Shown here: positions 1 to 8,615 of the stretch, one piece after another
How the letters are laid out: each line of letters opens with the position of its first letter
Position numbering within the stretch: position 1 is the stretch's first letter
Assembly (NCBI GenBank): GCA_022822245.1
Contig: JAJECB010000083.1
Location: 1 to 17,102, forward strand
Direction: 5' to 3'
DNA from: Gammaproteobacteria bacterium
GTDB lineage: Bacteria; Pseudomonadota; Gammaproteobacteria; HK1
Length of the DNA: 17,102 bases
Position numbers and translations under genes: made by a program
The notes under the pieces: model-generated
The model's database searches: none
What the model saw: only the letters and a program-made list of their open reading frames with translations
Told to the model about the DNA's origin: nothing

Positions 1-1
1 G

Positions 2-754
2 GTGCTCGAGGCCGCCAAGAAGATTGCCGCGATGGGCGACGACCGGCTCGGCTTCAGCCTGATCGGGTGCTGCCACAGCACGGTGTGGGAGCTGCCGCTG
101 TTCCTCTCCATGGGCGGGCAGATTGCGGACGGCGTGCCGCAGATCGACAGCGAGACGGGCATCGAGTGGATCAAGTTCTACCAGACCCTGCTGAACGACG
201 GCAGCGCCCATTCGGACACCCCGTCGTGGGATTCCGGTCAGATGCGCGCGGCCTTCATCGGCGAGCGGGCCGGCATGATGAACGAGGGGGAGCACATCTA
301 CGTCGAGGTCCACAAGCAGATGCCGTATGGCGAAGGCAAGTGGGCATTCGAGGCGCTTCCGACCCGGCCGGGACAAACGGAGCCGCAGGTCCAGTCCGGG
401 TTCGCGTTTCCGTTCATCGTGACCACCGCCAACGAGGATGAGGAGGCGGCGCTGCTGGTGATCGAATACCTGGCCCGGCCGGCGTTCGCCAAGCAGGTCG
501 CCATCCGCTATCAGCCCACCACCAACGCCGCCGTCGCCGAGGACCCGGAGTACCTCGCCGCCAAGCCCTGGGCGGGTGACATTGTCCCGATCGCCTCGAA
601 CCTGATCTCGCTGCCGACCCACCCGACGCGCGTGATCCAGATCTACGAGGTGCTGAAGAACCTCCGGAGCGCCATGGTGTCCAACCCGGGTGGGGATCCC
701 GCGGAAATCGCCGCGGAATTCCAGCAGAAGCTGAACGAAGCGGCCGGGATGTAG
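2..754 (+). CDS. Carbohydrate ABC transporter substrate-binding protein (3' part, truncated by window edge)
   Basis: This is the C-terminal 250 residues of an extracellular solute-binding protein of the MalE/UgpB-like family 1. It would bind a sugar or similar small solute outside the membrane and deliver it to the two permeases encoded next. The reading frame is open to the left edge, so the signal peptide or lipobox lies outside the window and the first GTG is not a supported start. Visible family traits are a WELPLFLSMGG segment near the start, a middle stretch with FIGERAGMM, and a helical C-terminus ending in a QQKLNEAAGM tail, as in UgpB/MalE-type proteins. The family call rests on overall sequence character plus the directly following MalF, MalG and MalK homologues. 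The substrate cannot be read from this fragment. Confidence 0.85.
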   Translation: MLEAAKKIAAMGDDRLGFSLIGCCHSTVWELPLFLSMGGQIADGVPQIDSETGIEWIKFYQTLLNDGSAHSDTPSWDSGQMRAAFIGERAGMMNEGEHIYVEVHKQMPYGEGKWAFEALPTRPGQTEPQVQSGFAFPFIVTTANEDEEAALLVIEYLARPAFAKQVAIRYQPTTNAAVAEDPEYLAAKPWAGDIVPIASNLISLPTHPTRVIQIYEVLKNLRSAMVSNPGGDPAEIAAEFQQKLNEAAGM

Positions 755-778
755 CCGGCCGGACGGACCCGCCACCGG

Positions 779-823
779 GCGGGAGGTGACCCACTCGAGA
801 ACGTCGAGGGGGCCACCTCCCGC
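779..823 (+). promoter_or_regulatory. Intercistronic stem-loop after the binding-protein gene
   Basis: A perfect 10-bp inverted repeat, GCGGGAGGTG (779-788) and CACCTCCCGC (814-823), encloses a second 5-bp stem, CTCGA (794-798) with TCGAG (804-808), around a GAACG loop. It starts 25 bases after the binding-protein stop codon and ends 33 bases before the permease start. No T-tract follows, so it is not a classic intrinsic terminator. In sugar ABC operons such as malEFG, hairpins at this position protect the 5' mRNA or attenuate read-through so that binding protein exceeds permease. That role is inferred here. Confidence 0.6.
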
Positions 824-856
824 CTCCGGTGCGGGCGCTCCCGGGAACTCGAACGG

Positions 857-1789
857 ATGAACGCGACTCTCCACGCTCCGGAGGTCATGACGGCCGGCGA
901 GCGGGCCGCCGAGATGGCCAAGCGGCTCGCCCCGTACCTCCTCGTCATACCGGGCCTCGTCGGGGTTCTCGGGGTCCTCGGATACGCGGTCGCGGGCGGC
1001 TTTCTGCTGTCCCTCAACGAAACCGACATGTTCCTCAACAAGACGTTCGTCGGTCTCAAGAACTACATCGCGATCGTCCAGGACGCCCGATTCCAGAACT
1101 CGCTGTGGAGAACCCTCGTCTTCGTCGTCGCGTCCATCACCCTCGGCATCACCCTGTCGATGATGTTCGCGCTCACCCTCCACCATGTCGGGTTCGGGCG
1201 CCGTTTCTTCCGGGGCTTGAGCCTCGTTCCGTACTTCGTCTCCGGCATTGCCGCGGCCGTCATGTTCCGGTTCATCTTCACGACGAGCGGGGGGTTCGTG
1301 AACTTCATCCTGACCTCGCTCGGCCTCCCCGCGCCGTCCTGGCTGGGCGATCCGACCCTCGCGTTCACCGTCTCGATCCTCGCCAACGCCTGGTTCATGG
1401 TGCCGTTCGCGACCCTGATCCTGCTCGGCGGGCTCCAGACCGTGGACAAGGACCTCTACGAGGCGGCCAAGCTCGACGGTTCGTCCGGCCTGCATACCTT
1501 CCGGCGAATCACCCTGCCCCTCATCAAGCCGATGATGGGCGTCAGTCTCATCTGGATCTCGTACATCAGCTTCAGCACGTTCGACATCATTCTCGCGTTG
1601 ACGGCGGGCGGGCCGGCCCGAGCCACCGAGCTCATCTCCGTCTACATGTACCAGATCGCGTTCCTCGAGCTCGACTTCGGCCGGGGTTCGGTCCTCATGG
1701 TGATGCTGCTCTCCTACAACACGCTCCTCAGCCTCGTCTACCTCTGGGTCTTCGTCTACGGCGACCGCCGCTACCGGGTGGTGAGGTGA
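857..1789 (+). CDS. Sugar ABC transporter permease, MalF/UgpA type
   Basis: This is an integral inner-membrane subunit of 310 residues, the usual size for UgpA/LacF-type permeases that lack the extra MalF periplasmic domain. Several hydrophobic segments are visible (about residues 26-52, 84-108, 118-140, 168-191, 225-245 and 275-303). The cytoplasmic EAA loop that docks on the ATPase is clear at about residues 200-222 (YEAAKLDGSSGLHTFRRITL then P). It would form the translocation channel with the following permease. The start at 857 gives a short hydrophilic N-terminus before the first helix. Its ribosome-binding site is weak (GGGAA about 11 bases upstream). An internal ATG at 887 follows GGAGG too closely to be preferred. 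The family call is firm; the substrate is unknown. Confidence 0.92.
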   Translation: MNATLHAPEVMTAGERAAEMAKRLAPYLLVIPGLVGVLGVLGYAVAGGFLLSLNETDMFLNKTFVGLKNYIAIVQDARFQNSLWRTLVFVVASITLGITLSMMFALTLHHVGFGRRFFRGLSLVPYFVSGIAAAVMFRFIFTTSGGFVNFILTSLGLPAPSWLGDPTLAFTVSILANAWFMVPFATLILLGGLQTVDKDLYEAAKLDGSSGLHTFRRITLPLIKPMMGVSLIWISYISFSTFDIILALTAGGPARATELISVYMYQIAFLELDFGRGSVLMVMLLSYNTLLSLVYLWVFVYGDRRYRVVR

Positions 1790-1829
1790 AGATTCGCCCC
1801 GAGAACGAAGGAACGACGGGATCCCGGTG

Positions 1830-2720
1830 ATGGCGAGCCGGGCGGAAACCGCGATGGATCCGGTGCACGAGCGCCTCGGGCTCTCCGCCGGCCTCCGCTA
1901 CCGTCTGGGCCGCTTCCTGCTCATCGGCATTCCGCTCGCGATCCTCGTCATCTGGACGACGTTGCCAATTCTCTGGGCGGTGCTGTCGTCCCTGAAAGAG
2001 TCCCTGGAGATCTACGAGTCGAACACCCTGCTGCCGGCGAACCCGAACCTCGACGGCTACCGGACGGTGCTCGCCATGCGGGGATTCGACTCCTGGCTGT
2101 TAAACAGCTTCCTCGTCACCGTGGTCGCGACCATCGTTCCGTTGGCCCTCAGCATCCTCGCCGCCTACGGCTTCGCCCGCTACGCCTTCCGGTTCCGGCA
2201 CGTCCTGCTTCTCCTCTATCTCATTCCCCGCATCATTCCCCGCGTCAGCCTGATCGTTCCGCTCAACAGCCTGATGAGCGATCTCGGTCTCATCAATACC
2301 TACTGGGTGCTCTTCATCACCTATACCGCGAGCGCGATTCCCCTTTCCACGTGGATCCTGGTCGGTTTCTTCGCGGCGATCCCGAAGGAGATCGAAGAGT
2401 CGGCCACGATGGACGGGGCCAACATGTGGCACCGGCTGCGGCGGGTCATCCTGCCGATCGCCTGGCCGGGGGTCGTCACCGCGGGGGTCCTTTGCATCCG
2501 CGAAGCGTGGAACGAGTTCGCCTTCGTCCTCGCCCTCATCAACGAGACGACCATGCGTACGCTCCCCTATCAGCTCTACATGCTCAAGGACTCGATGGGG
2601 GTGCAGGACTATGCGGTCTACAACGCGTTCACCGTCCTCACCGTGCTCCCGCTCCTCATCGTCTACCTCCTGCTCGAACGAAGGGTGGTCGAGAGCATCG
2701 TGTCGGGGGCGGTGAAGTAG
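1830..2720 (+). CDS. Sugar ABC transporter permease, MalG/UgpE type
   Basis: This is the second membrane subunit of the importer, about 296 residues, partner of the preceding MalF-type permease. The first membrane segment is at about residues 29-53 and is followed by a conserved SLK patch. Further hydrophobic segments lie at about 94-115, 125-148, 157-182, 212-235 and 265-283. The EAA loop is readable at about 190-211 (EESATMDGANMWHRLRRVILP). The preceding gene stops 40 bases upstream. A GTG at 1827 directly precedes the ATG at 1830 in frame, so either may be used. An AAGGA lies rather far upstream (1808-1812), and an ATG at 1854 is a further alternative. The family call is firm; the exact start is uncertain. 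Confidence 0.92.
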   Translation: MASRAETAMDPVHERLGLSAGLRYRLGRFLLIGIPLAILVIWTTLPILWAVLSSLKESLEIYESNTLLPANPNLDGYRTVLAMRGFDSWLLNSFLVTVVATIVPLALSILAAYGFARYAFRFRHVLLLLYLIPRIIPRVSLIVPLNSLMSDLGLINTYWVLFITYTASAIPLSTWILVGFFAAIPKEIEESATMDGANMWHRLRRVILPIAWPGVVTAGVLCIREAWNEFAFVLALINETTMRTLPYQLYMLKDSMGVQDYAVYNAFTVLTVLPLLIVYLLLERRVVESIVSGAVK

Positions 2721-2780
2721 GATGCGCGAGCCCGCGATGCCAGCCGCCCCGCCGAAGACTCAACACTCGGGAACCGTTCG

Positions 2781-3863
2781 ATGAGCACGCCGCTCGTGGA
2801 GCTCCACGACCTACGCAAGAGCTTCGGCTCGCTTGAGGTCCTGCACGGAATCGAACTCGCGATCGAGCAACACGCCTTCGTGGTTCTGGTCGGCCCCTCC
2901 GGATGCGGCAAGTCGACCTTGCTTCGGATGATCGCCGGCCTCGAATCGGTGACCTCGGGGTCGATCGTCATGGACGGGCGGGTCGTCAACCGGGTCCCCG
3001 CGAAGGACCGGGGCATCGCGATGGTGTTCCAGTCGTACGCGCTCTATCCCCACATGACGGTTCGGGAGAACCTCTCCTTCAGCCTCGAGATGGCGAAGAC
3101 CGCCAAGTCCGTGAAGGAGGAGCGGATCGAGCGGGCGGCCGGGATCCTGTACCTCGATTCCCTCCTCGAGCGTTTCCCCGCCCAGCTCTCGGGCGGACAG
3201 CGGCAGCGGGTCGCGATGGGCCGGGCCCTCGTCCGGGAGCCGAGGCTGTTCCTGTTCGACGAGCCGCTCTCGAACCTGGATGCGAAGCTTCGGGTCGAGA
3301 TGCGCGCGGAGATCAAGGCCCTTCACCAGCGTCTCAGCAGCACGACGATCTACGTGACTCACGATCAGGTCGAGGCCATGACCATGGCCGATCTGGTGGT
3401 CGTCATGAACGACGGCCGGATCGAGCAACTGGGTCCGCCGCTCGAGCTCTACGATCACCCGGCGACGGTGTTCGTGGCCGATTTTCTCGGCTCACCGGCC
3501 ATGAACCTCATCAAGGGCACGGTCATGGCGGGCGAAGCGGGTCCCGCGATCGACGTCGGGAACGATCTCACCCTGCCGGTTCCGCCGAGCCCCGCGGTGA
3601 GTCCGGGGGTGGAGGTCGTGTATGGCCTGCGGCCGGAGCACCTTCGAATCGCGGAGCCGGACGCGGGGCTGCCCGCCACCGTCACCCTCGTCGAGCCGGC
3701 CGGCTTCGAGACGCACCTGCACGCGGACATCGGTTCCCATGTGGTGCGGGTCATCTCCACCGAGAGGCTGGAGGTCGTACCGGGCGATCCGGTCGCGTTG
3801 GTCCCGGACCCGGCCCGCGTCCACCTGTTCGACCCCGGGACGGGCCGGCGGCTGGACGGCTGA
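2781..3863 (+). CDS. ABC transporter ATP-binding protein, MalK/UgpC type
   Basis: This 360-residue protein is the cytoplasmic ATPase that powers the sugar importer. All nucleotide-binding motifs are intact: Walker [10 protein letters not shown] (38-46), Q-loop glutamine in [10 protein letters not shown] (Q84), signature LSGGQ (136-140), Walker B LFLFDEP with the catalytic glutamate (156-162), D-loop SNLD, and switch histidine in VTHD (H194). Residues from about 240 to the end form the TOBE/OB-type regulatory domain typical of MalK and UgpC, including a [12 protein letters not shown] stretch. It follows the MalG-type gene by 60 bases and ends the operon. The ribosome-binding site is weak (GGGAA). 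MalK-type ATPases are often shared between sugar importers, but its position here indicates a dedicated four-gene system. Confidence 0.95.
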   Translation: MSTPLVELHDLRKSFGSLEVLHGIELAIEQHAFVVLVGPSGCGKSTLLRMIAGLESVTSGSIVMDGRVVNRVPAKDRGIAMVFQSYALYPHMTVRENLSFSLEMAKTAKSVKEERIERAAGILYLDSLLERFPAQLSGGQRQRVAMGRALVREPRLFLFDEPLSNLDAKLRVEMRAEIKALHQRLSSTTIYVTHDQVEAMTMADLVVVMNDGRIEQLGPPLELYDHPATVFVADFLGSPAMNLIKGTVMAGEAGPAIDVGNDLTLPVPPSPAVSPGVEVVYGLRPEHLRIAEPDAGLPATVTLVEPAGFETHLHADIGSHVVRVISTERLEVVPGDPVALVPDPARVHLFDPGTGRRLDG

Positions 3864-3907
3864 CATGCCCCGGGGGAGTGGGGGCGGACAGGTCGGCTCC
3901 TCCCGCT

Positions 3908-3994
3908 TGCGCCCGGGGGGCGACCCGGTTACGGGCGCATCCGACCCGCCACCGTGGCGGAAATGGCTCCGGCGCGTGAGCCGAAACCGCTCAC
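3908..3994. terminator. Hairpin cluster at the convergent junction (candidate bidirectional terminator)
   Basis: The 138-base gap between the converging ATPase gene and the minus-strand Fe-S/membrane fusion gene holds two inverted repeats. The first is an 8-bp stem, TGCGCCCG (3908-3915) with CGGGCGCA (3932-3939). The second is a 6-bp stem, GTGAGC (3976-3981) with GCTCAC (3989-3994), which lies 7 bases past the minus-strand stop codon. A further short palindrome, CCGCC/GGCGG, sits at 3946-3960. No T-tracts follow on either strand, so termination may be Rho-dependent or of the U-less GC-hairpin kind. I see no gene in this gap. Confidence 0.4.
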
Positions 3995-4001
3995 ACGGGA
4001 A

Positions 4002-5783
4002 TCAGGGAAGGCCGTAGCGGGCCGGGGCGGCCCGCGCGCCGGAGCCGCGCTGCGGGACGCGCGGGAGGGAGAACCCCTGCTGGTGGCAGGCCCGGGTCAC
4101 GAGCGTGTACTTGAGCAGTGCGCCGCCCGCGATCGCGCACGCCGCGCCGGCGACGACGGCAAGCGGAGCGGCCACCGTCCCGATGATGACGACGGACTCG
4201 AGAATCCCGCACGCGGGCGACGAGGATTCGGCCATCGTGCACTGCGGCCCGATGGCCGCCGCGGGAACAAGCAGAACGAGACCCGCGAGGGCGGTCCCGG
4301 CGAAGAGCGCGATCGGGAGGAGATACCCCAGCCAGCGCATCCGGCCCGCGATCGCGTCCAGGTCGCGGCGCGAGAGTGGACCGATTCCCGCCTCCGCCGC
4401 CCCGCGCCGGAAGGCACGGAAGAGCGCGGCGTTCGCTGCCGCAAGCCCGATCCCGGCAAGCACGGCCAGCGCGGTGCCGACGAACGCGGATTCGGACGCC
4501 GGAATCGACCCTTCAGCGGGGGTGAGGCCACTGCCGACGAGGTAGATGACGAGCCCGATCACGAGGAGCGCGACGCCTTCGTAGAGCCCGGTAGCGACGA
4601 GCATCCGCGGCACGAGGGGGTGACGCCAGGTCGGGATCCCCCGGCCGGCGTGGAGGATCCGCCCCTGGCAGTAGAGGAACGCGGCGGCCGCGACGGCGAC
4701 GAGCACGTGCAGGGCGGGCGACGGCCAGACGAGGCCCGCGGCGACGGCGGGATAGAAGGCGGCCACCGCGTACGTCTCCCGGGTCATCCAGGAGCTCCGC
4801 GGCCGCCTCAGCACGTAGAGAAAGCGCGCCGGACGGCCGATCTCTGCGAAGACGAAGAGGAGGCCGACGCCCATTCCGACCGCCGCCGAGGCGAAGAACC
4901 ACGGCAGCGCCGCATCCGGCACCCCACCGAGCGCCCAGGCGAGGAAGGCGGCCACCGCGAGCCCGCTGCTCATGCCCCCGAGGATGAAGTTCATGGCCGC
5001 CCGAATGTCCCAGAAGGTCTGTCGCTCGCCGACGAGAGGGTCGTTCGGATCGCTCCCGCCCTCGTCGCCCGGCGCCTCCCCTTCCCGCCCCGGGGTGGTC
5101 TCGGGCACCTCGTAGAGGTAGCGGATCTGGGGATCCGTCCCGAGCTCCGCGTGCATCTGGAAGTGGGCGTTCTCTCGGGCGAGCCGGGAGACGTTGCTCT
5201 CCGGGTCCGCGAAGTCGCCGAAGTGCAGGGCCTGCGCGATGCACGACGCGGCGCACGCCGGAGTCGCCTCGAGGTCGAGCCCCGGCACGACCCCCGGGGA
5301 AGCGGCGGCCGCGTCGATCTTGTCCACGCAGAAGGTGCACTTGGAGGCCACCGCCATCCGGCTCTCGTCGAAGGCCTGCTCCTCCTGGGGGCTCGGCACC
5401 CCGTAGTACCACTCGTAGTCGTGGGCGATGGTCCGGGCCTGGTAGGGGCACGCCACCGCGCAGTAGCCGCAGCCGATGCAGGTGTCGTAGTCCATGGTGA
5501 CGAGCCCGTCCGCCCGCTGGCGGGTAGCCCCGGTCGGGCACACCGGGACGCAGGGAGGCTCCGCGCAGTGCTGGCAGCCGGTGACGAGGAAGAGCCGCTC
5601 GACGTTCGGGTACTCGCCCTGCTCGACGTCGAGGACGCTCCGCCACTGCACGCCCGGCGGAGTGTCGTTGTGGTGCTTGCAGGCGATGGTGCAGGTCTGG
5701 CAGCCGACGCAGCGGTTTAGATCGACCACCATGCCGTAGCGGGGCGCGCCGCCCCTCGCGGCGGACGGGTCCGGAACGCTCAT
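4002..5783 (-). CDS. Fused four-cluster ferredoxin / NrfD-DmsC-type membrane anchor subunit
   Basis: This 593-residue protein joins two subunits that are normally separate in complex iron-sulfur molybdoenzymes. Residues 1-225 resemble PsrB/DmsB electron-transfer subunits. Sixteen cysteines lie in four groups, at 25/28/31/35, 70/73/78/82, 102/105/108/112 and 149/152/177/181, enough for four cubane [4Fe-4S] clusters. After a polar linker (about 225-255, with TTPGREGEAPG), residues from about 260 carry roughly eight hydrophobic segments resembling NrfD/DmsC. They include an LGGMSSG motif and RPRSSWMTRE after the second helix, and end with KYTLVTRACHQQGF. It should pass electrons between the molybdenum subunit and the quinone pool. 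The ATG overlaps the stop of the upstream Mo gene as ATGA, implying translational coupling. The same frame stays open far upstream, but that part is an Arg/Pro/Gly-rich shadow. Confidence 0.9.
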   Translation of the reverse strand: MSVPDPSAARGGAPRYGMVVDLNRCVGCQTCTIACKHHNDTPPGVQWRSVLDVEQGEYPNVERLFLVTGCQHCAEPPCVPVCPTGATRQRADGLVTMDYDTCIGCGYCAVACPYQARTIAHDYEWYYGVPSPQEEQAFDESRMAVASKCTFCVDKIDAAAASPGVVPGLDLEATPACAASCIAQALHFGDFADPESNVSRLARENAHFQMHAELGTDPQIRYLYEVPETTPGREGEAPGDEGGSDPNDPLVGERQTFWDIRAAMNFILGGMSSGLAVAAFLAWALGGVPDAALPWFFASAAVGMGVGLLFVFAEIGRPARFLYVLRRPRSSWMTRETYAVAAFYPAVAAGLVWPSPALHVLVAVAAAAFLYCQGRILHAGRGIPTWRHPLVPRMLVATGLYEGVALLVIGLVIYLVGSGLTPAEGSIPASESAFVGTALAVLAGIGLAAANAALFRAFRRGAAEAGIGPLSRRDLDAIAGRMRWLGYLLPIALFAGTALAGLVLLVPAAAIGPQCTMAESSSPACGILESVVIIGTVAAPLAVVAGAACAIAGGALLKYTLVTRACHQQGFSLPRVPQRGSGARAAPARYGLP

Positions 5784-8590
5784 CGCGCCTCCGCGGCGGC
5801 CGCCGGCGACCCGGCTTCGTGCCGCCTGAGGCCCTCCTCGCCGGCGGGGCGCACCTGCACCCGGATGAGGTCCGCGACGCTCCCCGTCGAGTCGGTGAGG
5901 GAGAGCGCGAGCGGGGTCACGGAATTGAGGCTCGCGAGCTCGAGATCCTTCGCGTACGGGGTCACCCAATGGTCGAACTGGCCGATCATGACCACCGTGT
6001 CCGGGCGCACCCCCTCCCGGAGGACCGCCCTCCCCCGCGTCTCGCCGACCACCGATTCGATGATCACCGGGTCGCCATCCTCGATCCCGAGCGCGCGCGC
6101 CGCGCCCCGGTTCATCAGCACCCCGCGGTGCCCGGCGATGTTCCCGGCGACCTCGTTGATGAGGGGGATCCCGGCGTTCGCGCCCCACGAGTACTGCATG
6201 CTGCGGGCGGTGAGGGCCCAGAACGGGAACTCCTCGGGGTCGCGCCCCACCTCGCGCGCATAGTTGATCCAGATGTCGGGGAACGGCTCGTAGGTCGGGA
6301 GCGGCTCGTACTCGCGGAGCTGGCGGTCCCACCACTCGATGCCCATCTCGTGGAGGCGGTGGGCGAGCTCCGCACCGTGACGCTTGATCCGCTCCTGGTA
6401 GGGAAGCTCGAAGCGGAGCCCCTGTTCCTTCAGGGTCGGATAGAGGAACCACTCCATCTCGGAATAGGGACGCAGGAGGAAGCCGTTCTCCCGGAACCAG
6501 TCGATCCCGACCACCTGTTCGCCGTCGGTGAGGTCGTGGCTCGCGGCCCGCGCCACCGCATCCCAGACGTCCTCGCACGAATGGACCCTCGCGTCTTCGA
6601 GGGAGTAGTCGAACTCGTCGGTCGCGAGCCGCATCCCCGCTCCGCCCCGGTTGATGGCCTGGTTGTACGGCTCGAGGAGGCCGGTGCGCACGGCGAGCTC
6701 GGTCGCGATGTCGGTCATGTCCCGGGCGTCCACCACCGGGTCGACGACCGGCTGGCGCACCGCCCACCCCTGCTGGTTCCAGAACTGCTCGATGAACTTG
6801 GTCGACCCGATGCGGATGAGCTGGAGGCTCTCGAGGTCCGTCGCCTCCGGCAGGAGGTAGTCGGCCATCCAGTTCGTCTCGTCGAGGGTGTAGGCGAACG
6901 AGACGATGAACGGGAACTCCGCGACCCGCTCCGCCACCTCCGGGGCGTTGAGGGAGGAGATGGAGGGGTTGGTCCGGTAGTTGATCCACATCTCCGGAAC
7001 GGTCGCGCGCGGCCACTTGTCGGGAGCCTGCTTCTGGAAGAGCCACGGGAGGTGGGCGGGCCCGAGGGCCGGCGACCACGGCGAGTTCGCGGCGAGGGGG
7101 ACCATCATCCGGAAGGCGTTCCGGATCCCCGGGTGACGGCTCCACTCCTGGCGGCTCGTCGGGTTGAAGGGGTAGTCCATGAAGCCGTCGCGCATCGGCC
7201 GCACGCTCTTGTGCCGGCTGTCCGCGGGGCGGTTGAGCTTGACCGCGGTCCCGAGCGCGCCGCCCGGGACCTCGAGGGCCCCGACGAGGACCGCGAGCAT
7301 GGTCCGCGCCCAGCAGCACGGATACCCGCCCCACCCGTTGCTCACCCCCTTGCCGAGGAGGACCGCGACGGGGCGGTAGGGCATCTCCCGCCCCTCGATC
7401 TCGATGGTCTCGCCGATGCAGGAGTGGGCGAGGAACTCGTCCGCGATGCGGCGGATCGTCCCGGCCGGCACGTCGCTCTCGCCCTCCGCCCATTCCGGGG
7501 TGTACCCCCGCACGTGGTCGAGGAAGACCTGGAAGGCGGGGCGCGCCTCGGCCGCCTCGTGGTGCCACTCCTCGCCGTCCGGCCCTTCCTCGACGCCGGC
7601 CGCGATCCTCACCCCGTCGAGGGCCGGGCGGCGCCCCTCGATCGCGGCGAGGGGGACCGCCCGCTCCGCGTCGAGGTCGAAGAGCAGGGGCCGGCGGCTC
7701 TCCGGGTCGCGGAGGAAGTAGCCGTTCGGGCCGACGAGGTAGGGGGCGTTGGTCGATTCCTCGAGGAACGCGACGTCGCACACCTCGCGCCACTCGCGCT
7801 CGTGCACGATGCGGTGGAGGAGCGCGTAGAGGAAGGCCGCGTCGGTCTTCGGCCGGATGGGGACCCACTCCGCCGACACCGCCCCGGTTACGGAGAGGTG
7901 CGGCTCGACCTGGACGCGCTTGAGCCCCCGCGCGCGCGCATCCGCCTGGCGCCAGACCCCGGCCACCCCCGCCGACGCCTCCGCGTTGTTGCCGCAACTG
8001 ATGACGTAGCGGGCGCGGGGGGTGTCGGGGGCGACGATGAACGCCCGGTGCCAGAGCTCCCCGTAGAGGTGCTCGCTGTGGTAGCACTTGACCCCCTGCC
8101 CGGCTCCGAAGCCCATGTCGATGGGTCCCCACGCGGAGAGGAAGGCGGGGAGGGTCCCCATGTACTGGGTGGGAGTGCCGCCGCCCCCGAAGCTCACCGC
8201 GAGCCGCGGGAACCCCGACTCGTCCACGAGCCCCCGGGAGCGGATCTCGAGCATCTTCGCCGCGACCGCGTCGAGCGCCTCGTCCCAGCTCACCGGCACG
8301 AACCCCGGGTCCTCGCCGCGGCCCTTGCGCGGGTTGGTGCGCCGCATGGGCTGGCGGATACGGTGGGGGTTGTAGGTCTTCTGGATGAGGCCGTAGGCCT
8401 TTACGCACACCCGCCCGCCCCCCGGGTGGAGGTCGCTCGCATCGAAGTTGGAGCGGATCCGGGTCGCGATCCCGTCCTCGACCTGGACCTTCATCAGATC
8501 CGGACCGGCGACGCACTGGTAGCAGTAGACCGGCTTCCAGTTCTCGGTGGCGCCCCCGGGGGCGCCGTTCCCGCTCCCCTTTCCGCTCAC
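5780..8590 (-). CDS. Molybdopterin oxidoreductase catalytic subunit, DMSO-reductase superfamily (PadB-like candidate)
   Basis: This is a large catalytic subunit of 936 residues that should hold a bis-MGD molybdenum (or tungsten) cofactor. The N-terminal cluster region shows C23-x2-C26 and, after a gap, C62 in GRVCVKAYG. The usual cysteine three residues after the second one is a proline (P30). A probable Mo-ligand cysteine is C169 in GVKCYHSEH. The C-terminal MGD-binding domain is visible from about residue 790 (FWALTARSMQYSW, then GIEDGDPVIIES). No twin-arginine or other signal peptide precedes the first cysteine, so it should face the cytoplasm, as in PadBCD and SoeABC and unlike exported PsrA/PhsA. 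The GTG at 8590 is chosen because AAGGAG lies 6 bases upstream; an in-frame TTG at 8650 would overlap the thioesterase gene. The four-base overlap with the Fe-S/anchor gene shows they form one complex. Family is certain; substrate is not. Confidence 0.9.
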   Translation of the reverse strand: MSGKGSGNGAPGGATENWKPVYCYQCVAGPDLMKVQVEDGIATRIRSNFDASDLHPGGGRVCVKAYGLIQKTYNPHRIRQPMRRTNPRKGRGEDPGFVPVSWDEALDAVAAKMLEIRSRGLVDESGFPRLAVSFGGGGTPTQYMGTLPAFLSAWGPIDMGFGAGQGVKCYHSEHLYGELWHRAFIVAPDTPRARYVISCGNNAEASAGVAGVWRQADARARGLKRVQVEPHLSVTGAVSAEWVPIRPKTDAAFLYALLHRIVHEREWREVCDVAFLEESTNAPYLVGPNGYFLRDPESRRPLLFDLDAERAVPLAAIEGRRPALDGVRIAAGVEEGPDGEEWHHEAAEARPAFQVFLDHVRGYTPEWAEGESDVPAGTIRRIADEFLAHSCIGETIEIEGREMPYRPVAVLLGKGVSNGWGGYPCCWARTMLAVLVGALEVPGGALGTAVKLNRPADSRHKSVRPMRDGFMDYPFNPTSRQEWSRHPGIRNAFRMMVPLAANSPWSPALGPAHLPWLFQKQAPDKWPRATVPEMWINYRTNPSISSLNAPEVAERVAEFPFIVSFAYTLDETNWMADYLLPEATDLESLQLIRIGSTKFIEQFWNQQGWAVRQPVVDPVVDARDMTDIATELAVRTGLLEPYNQAINRGGAGMRLATDEFDYSLEDARVHSCEDVWDAVARAASHDLTDGEQVVGIDWFRENGFLLRPYSEMEWFLYPTLKEQGLRFELPYQERIKRHGAELAHRLHEMGIEWWDRQLREYEPLPTYEPFPDIWINYAREVGRDPEEFPFWALTARSMQYSWGANAGIPLINEVAGNIAGHRGVLMNRGAARALGIEDGDPVIIESVVGETRGRAVLREGVRPDTVVMIGQFDHWVTPYAKDLELASLNSVTPLALSLTDSTGSVADLIRVQVRPAGEEGLRRHEAGSPAAAAEAR

Positions 8591-8605
8591 TTCTCTCTCC
8601 TTCCC
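8591..8605 (-). promoter_or_regulatory. Strong ribosome-binding leader that sets the Mo-subunit start
   Basis: On the minus strand the bases read GGGAAGGAGAGAGAA directly before the GTG at 8590. AAGGAG occupies 8602-8597, a 6-base spacing. An almost identical 15-base leader (one difference) lies at 11744-11758 in front of the LLM gene that starts at 11739, suggesting a conserved translation leader within this operon. Confidence 0.7.
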
Positions 8606-8615
8606 GGGAAGTGCC

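Noticed and set aside
829..1830. A 333-residue plus-strand frame overlapping the MalF-type permease
   Set aside because: The permease frame has membrane helices and the EAA motif. The overlapping frame is Arg/Pro/His-rich, with no hydrophobic segments.
5784..8516. A 1504-residue minus-strand frame that would add over 900 residues in front of the Fe-S/NrfD fusion
   Set aside because: The added part is Arg/Pro/Gly-rich without motifs and lies in another frame of the clearly coding molybdoenzyme gene. The true start is the ATG at 5783 overlapping that gene's stop.
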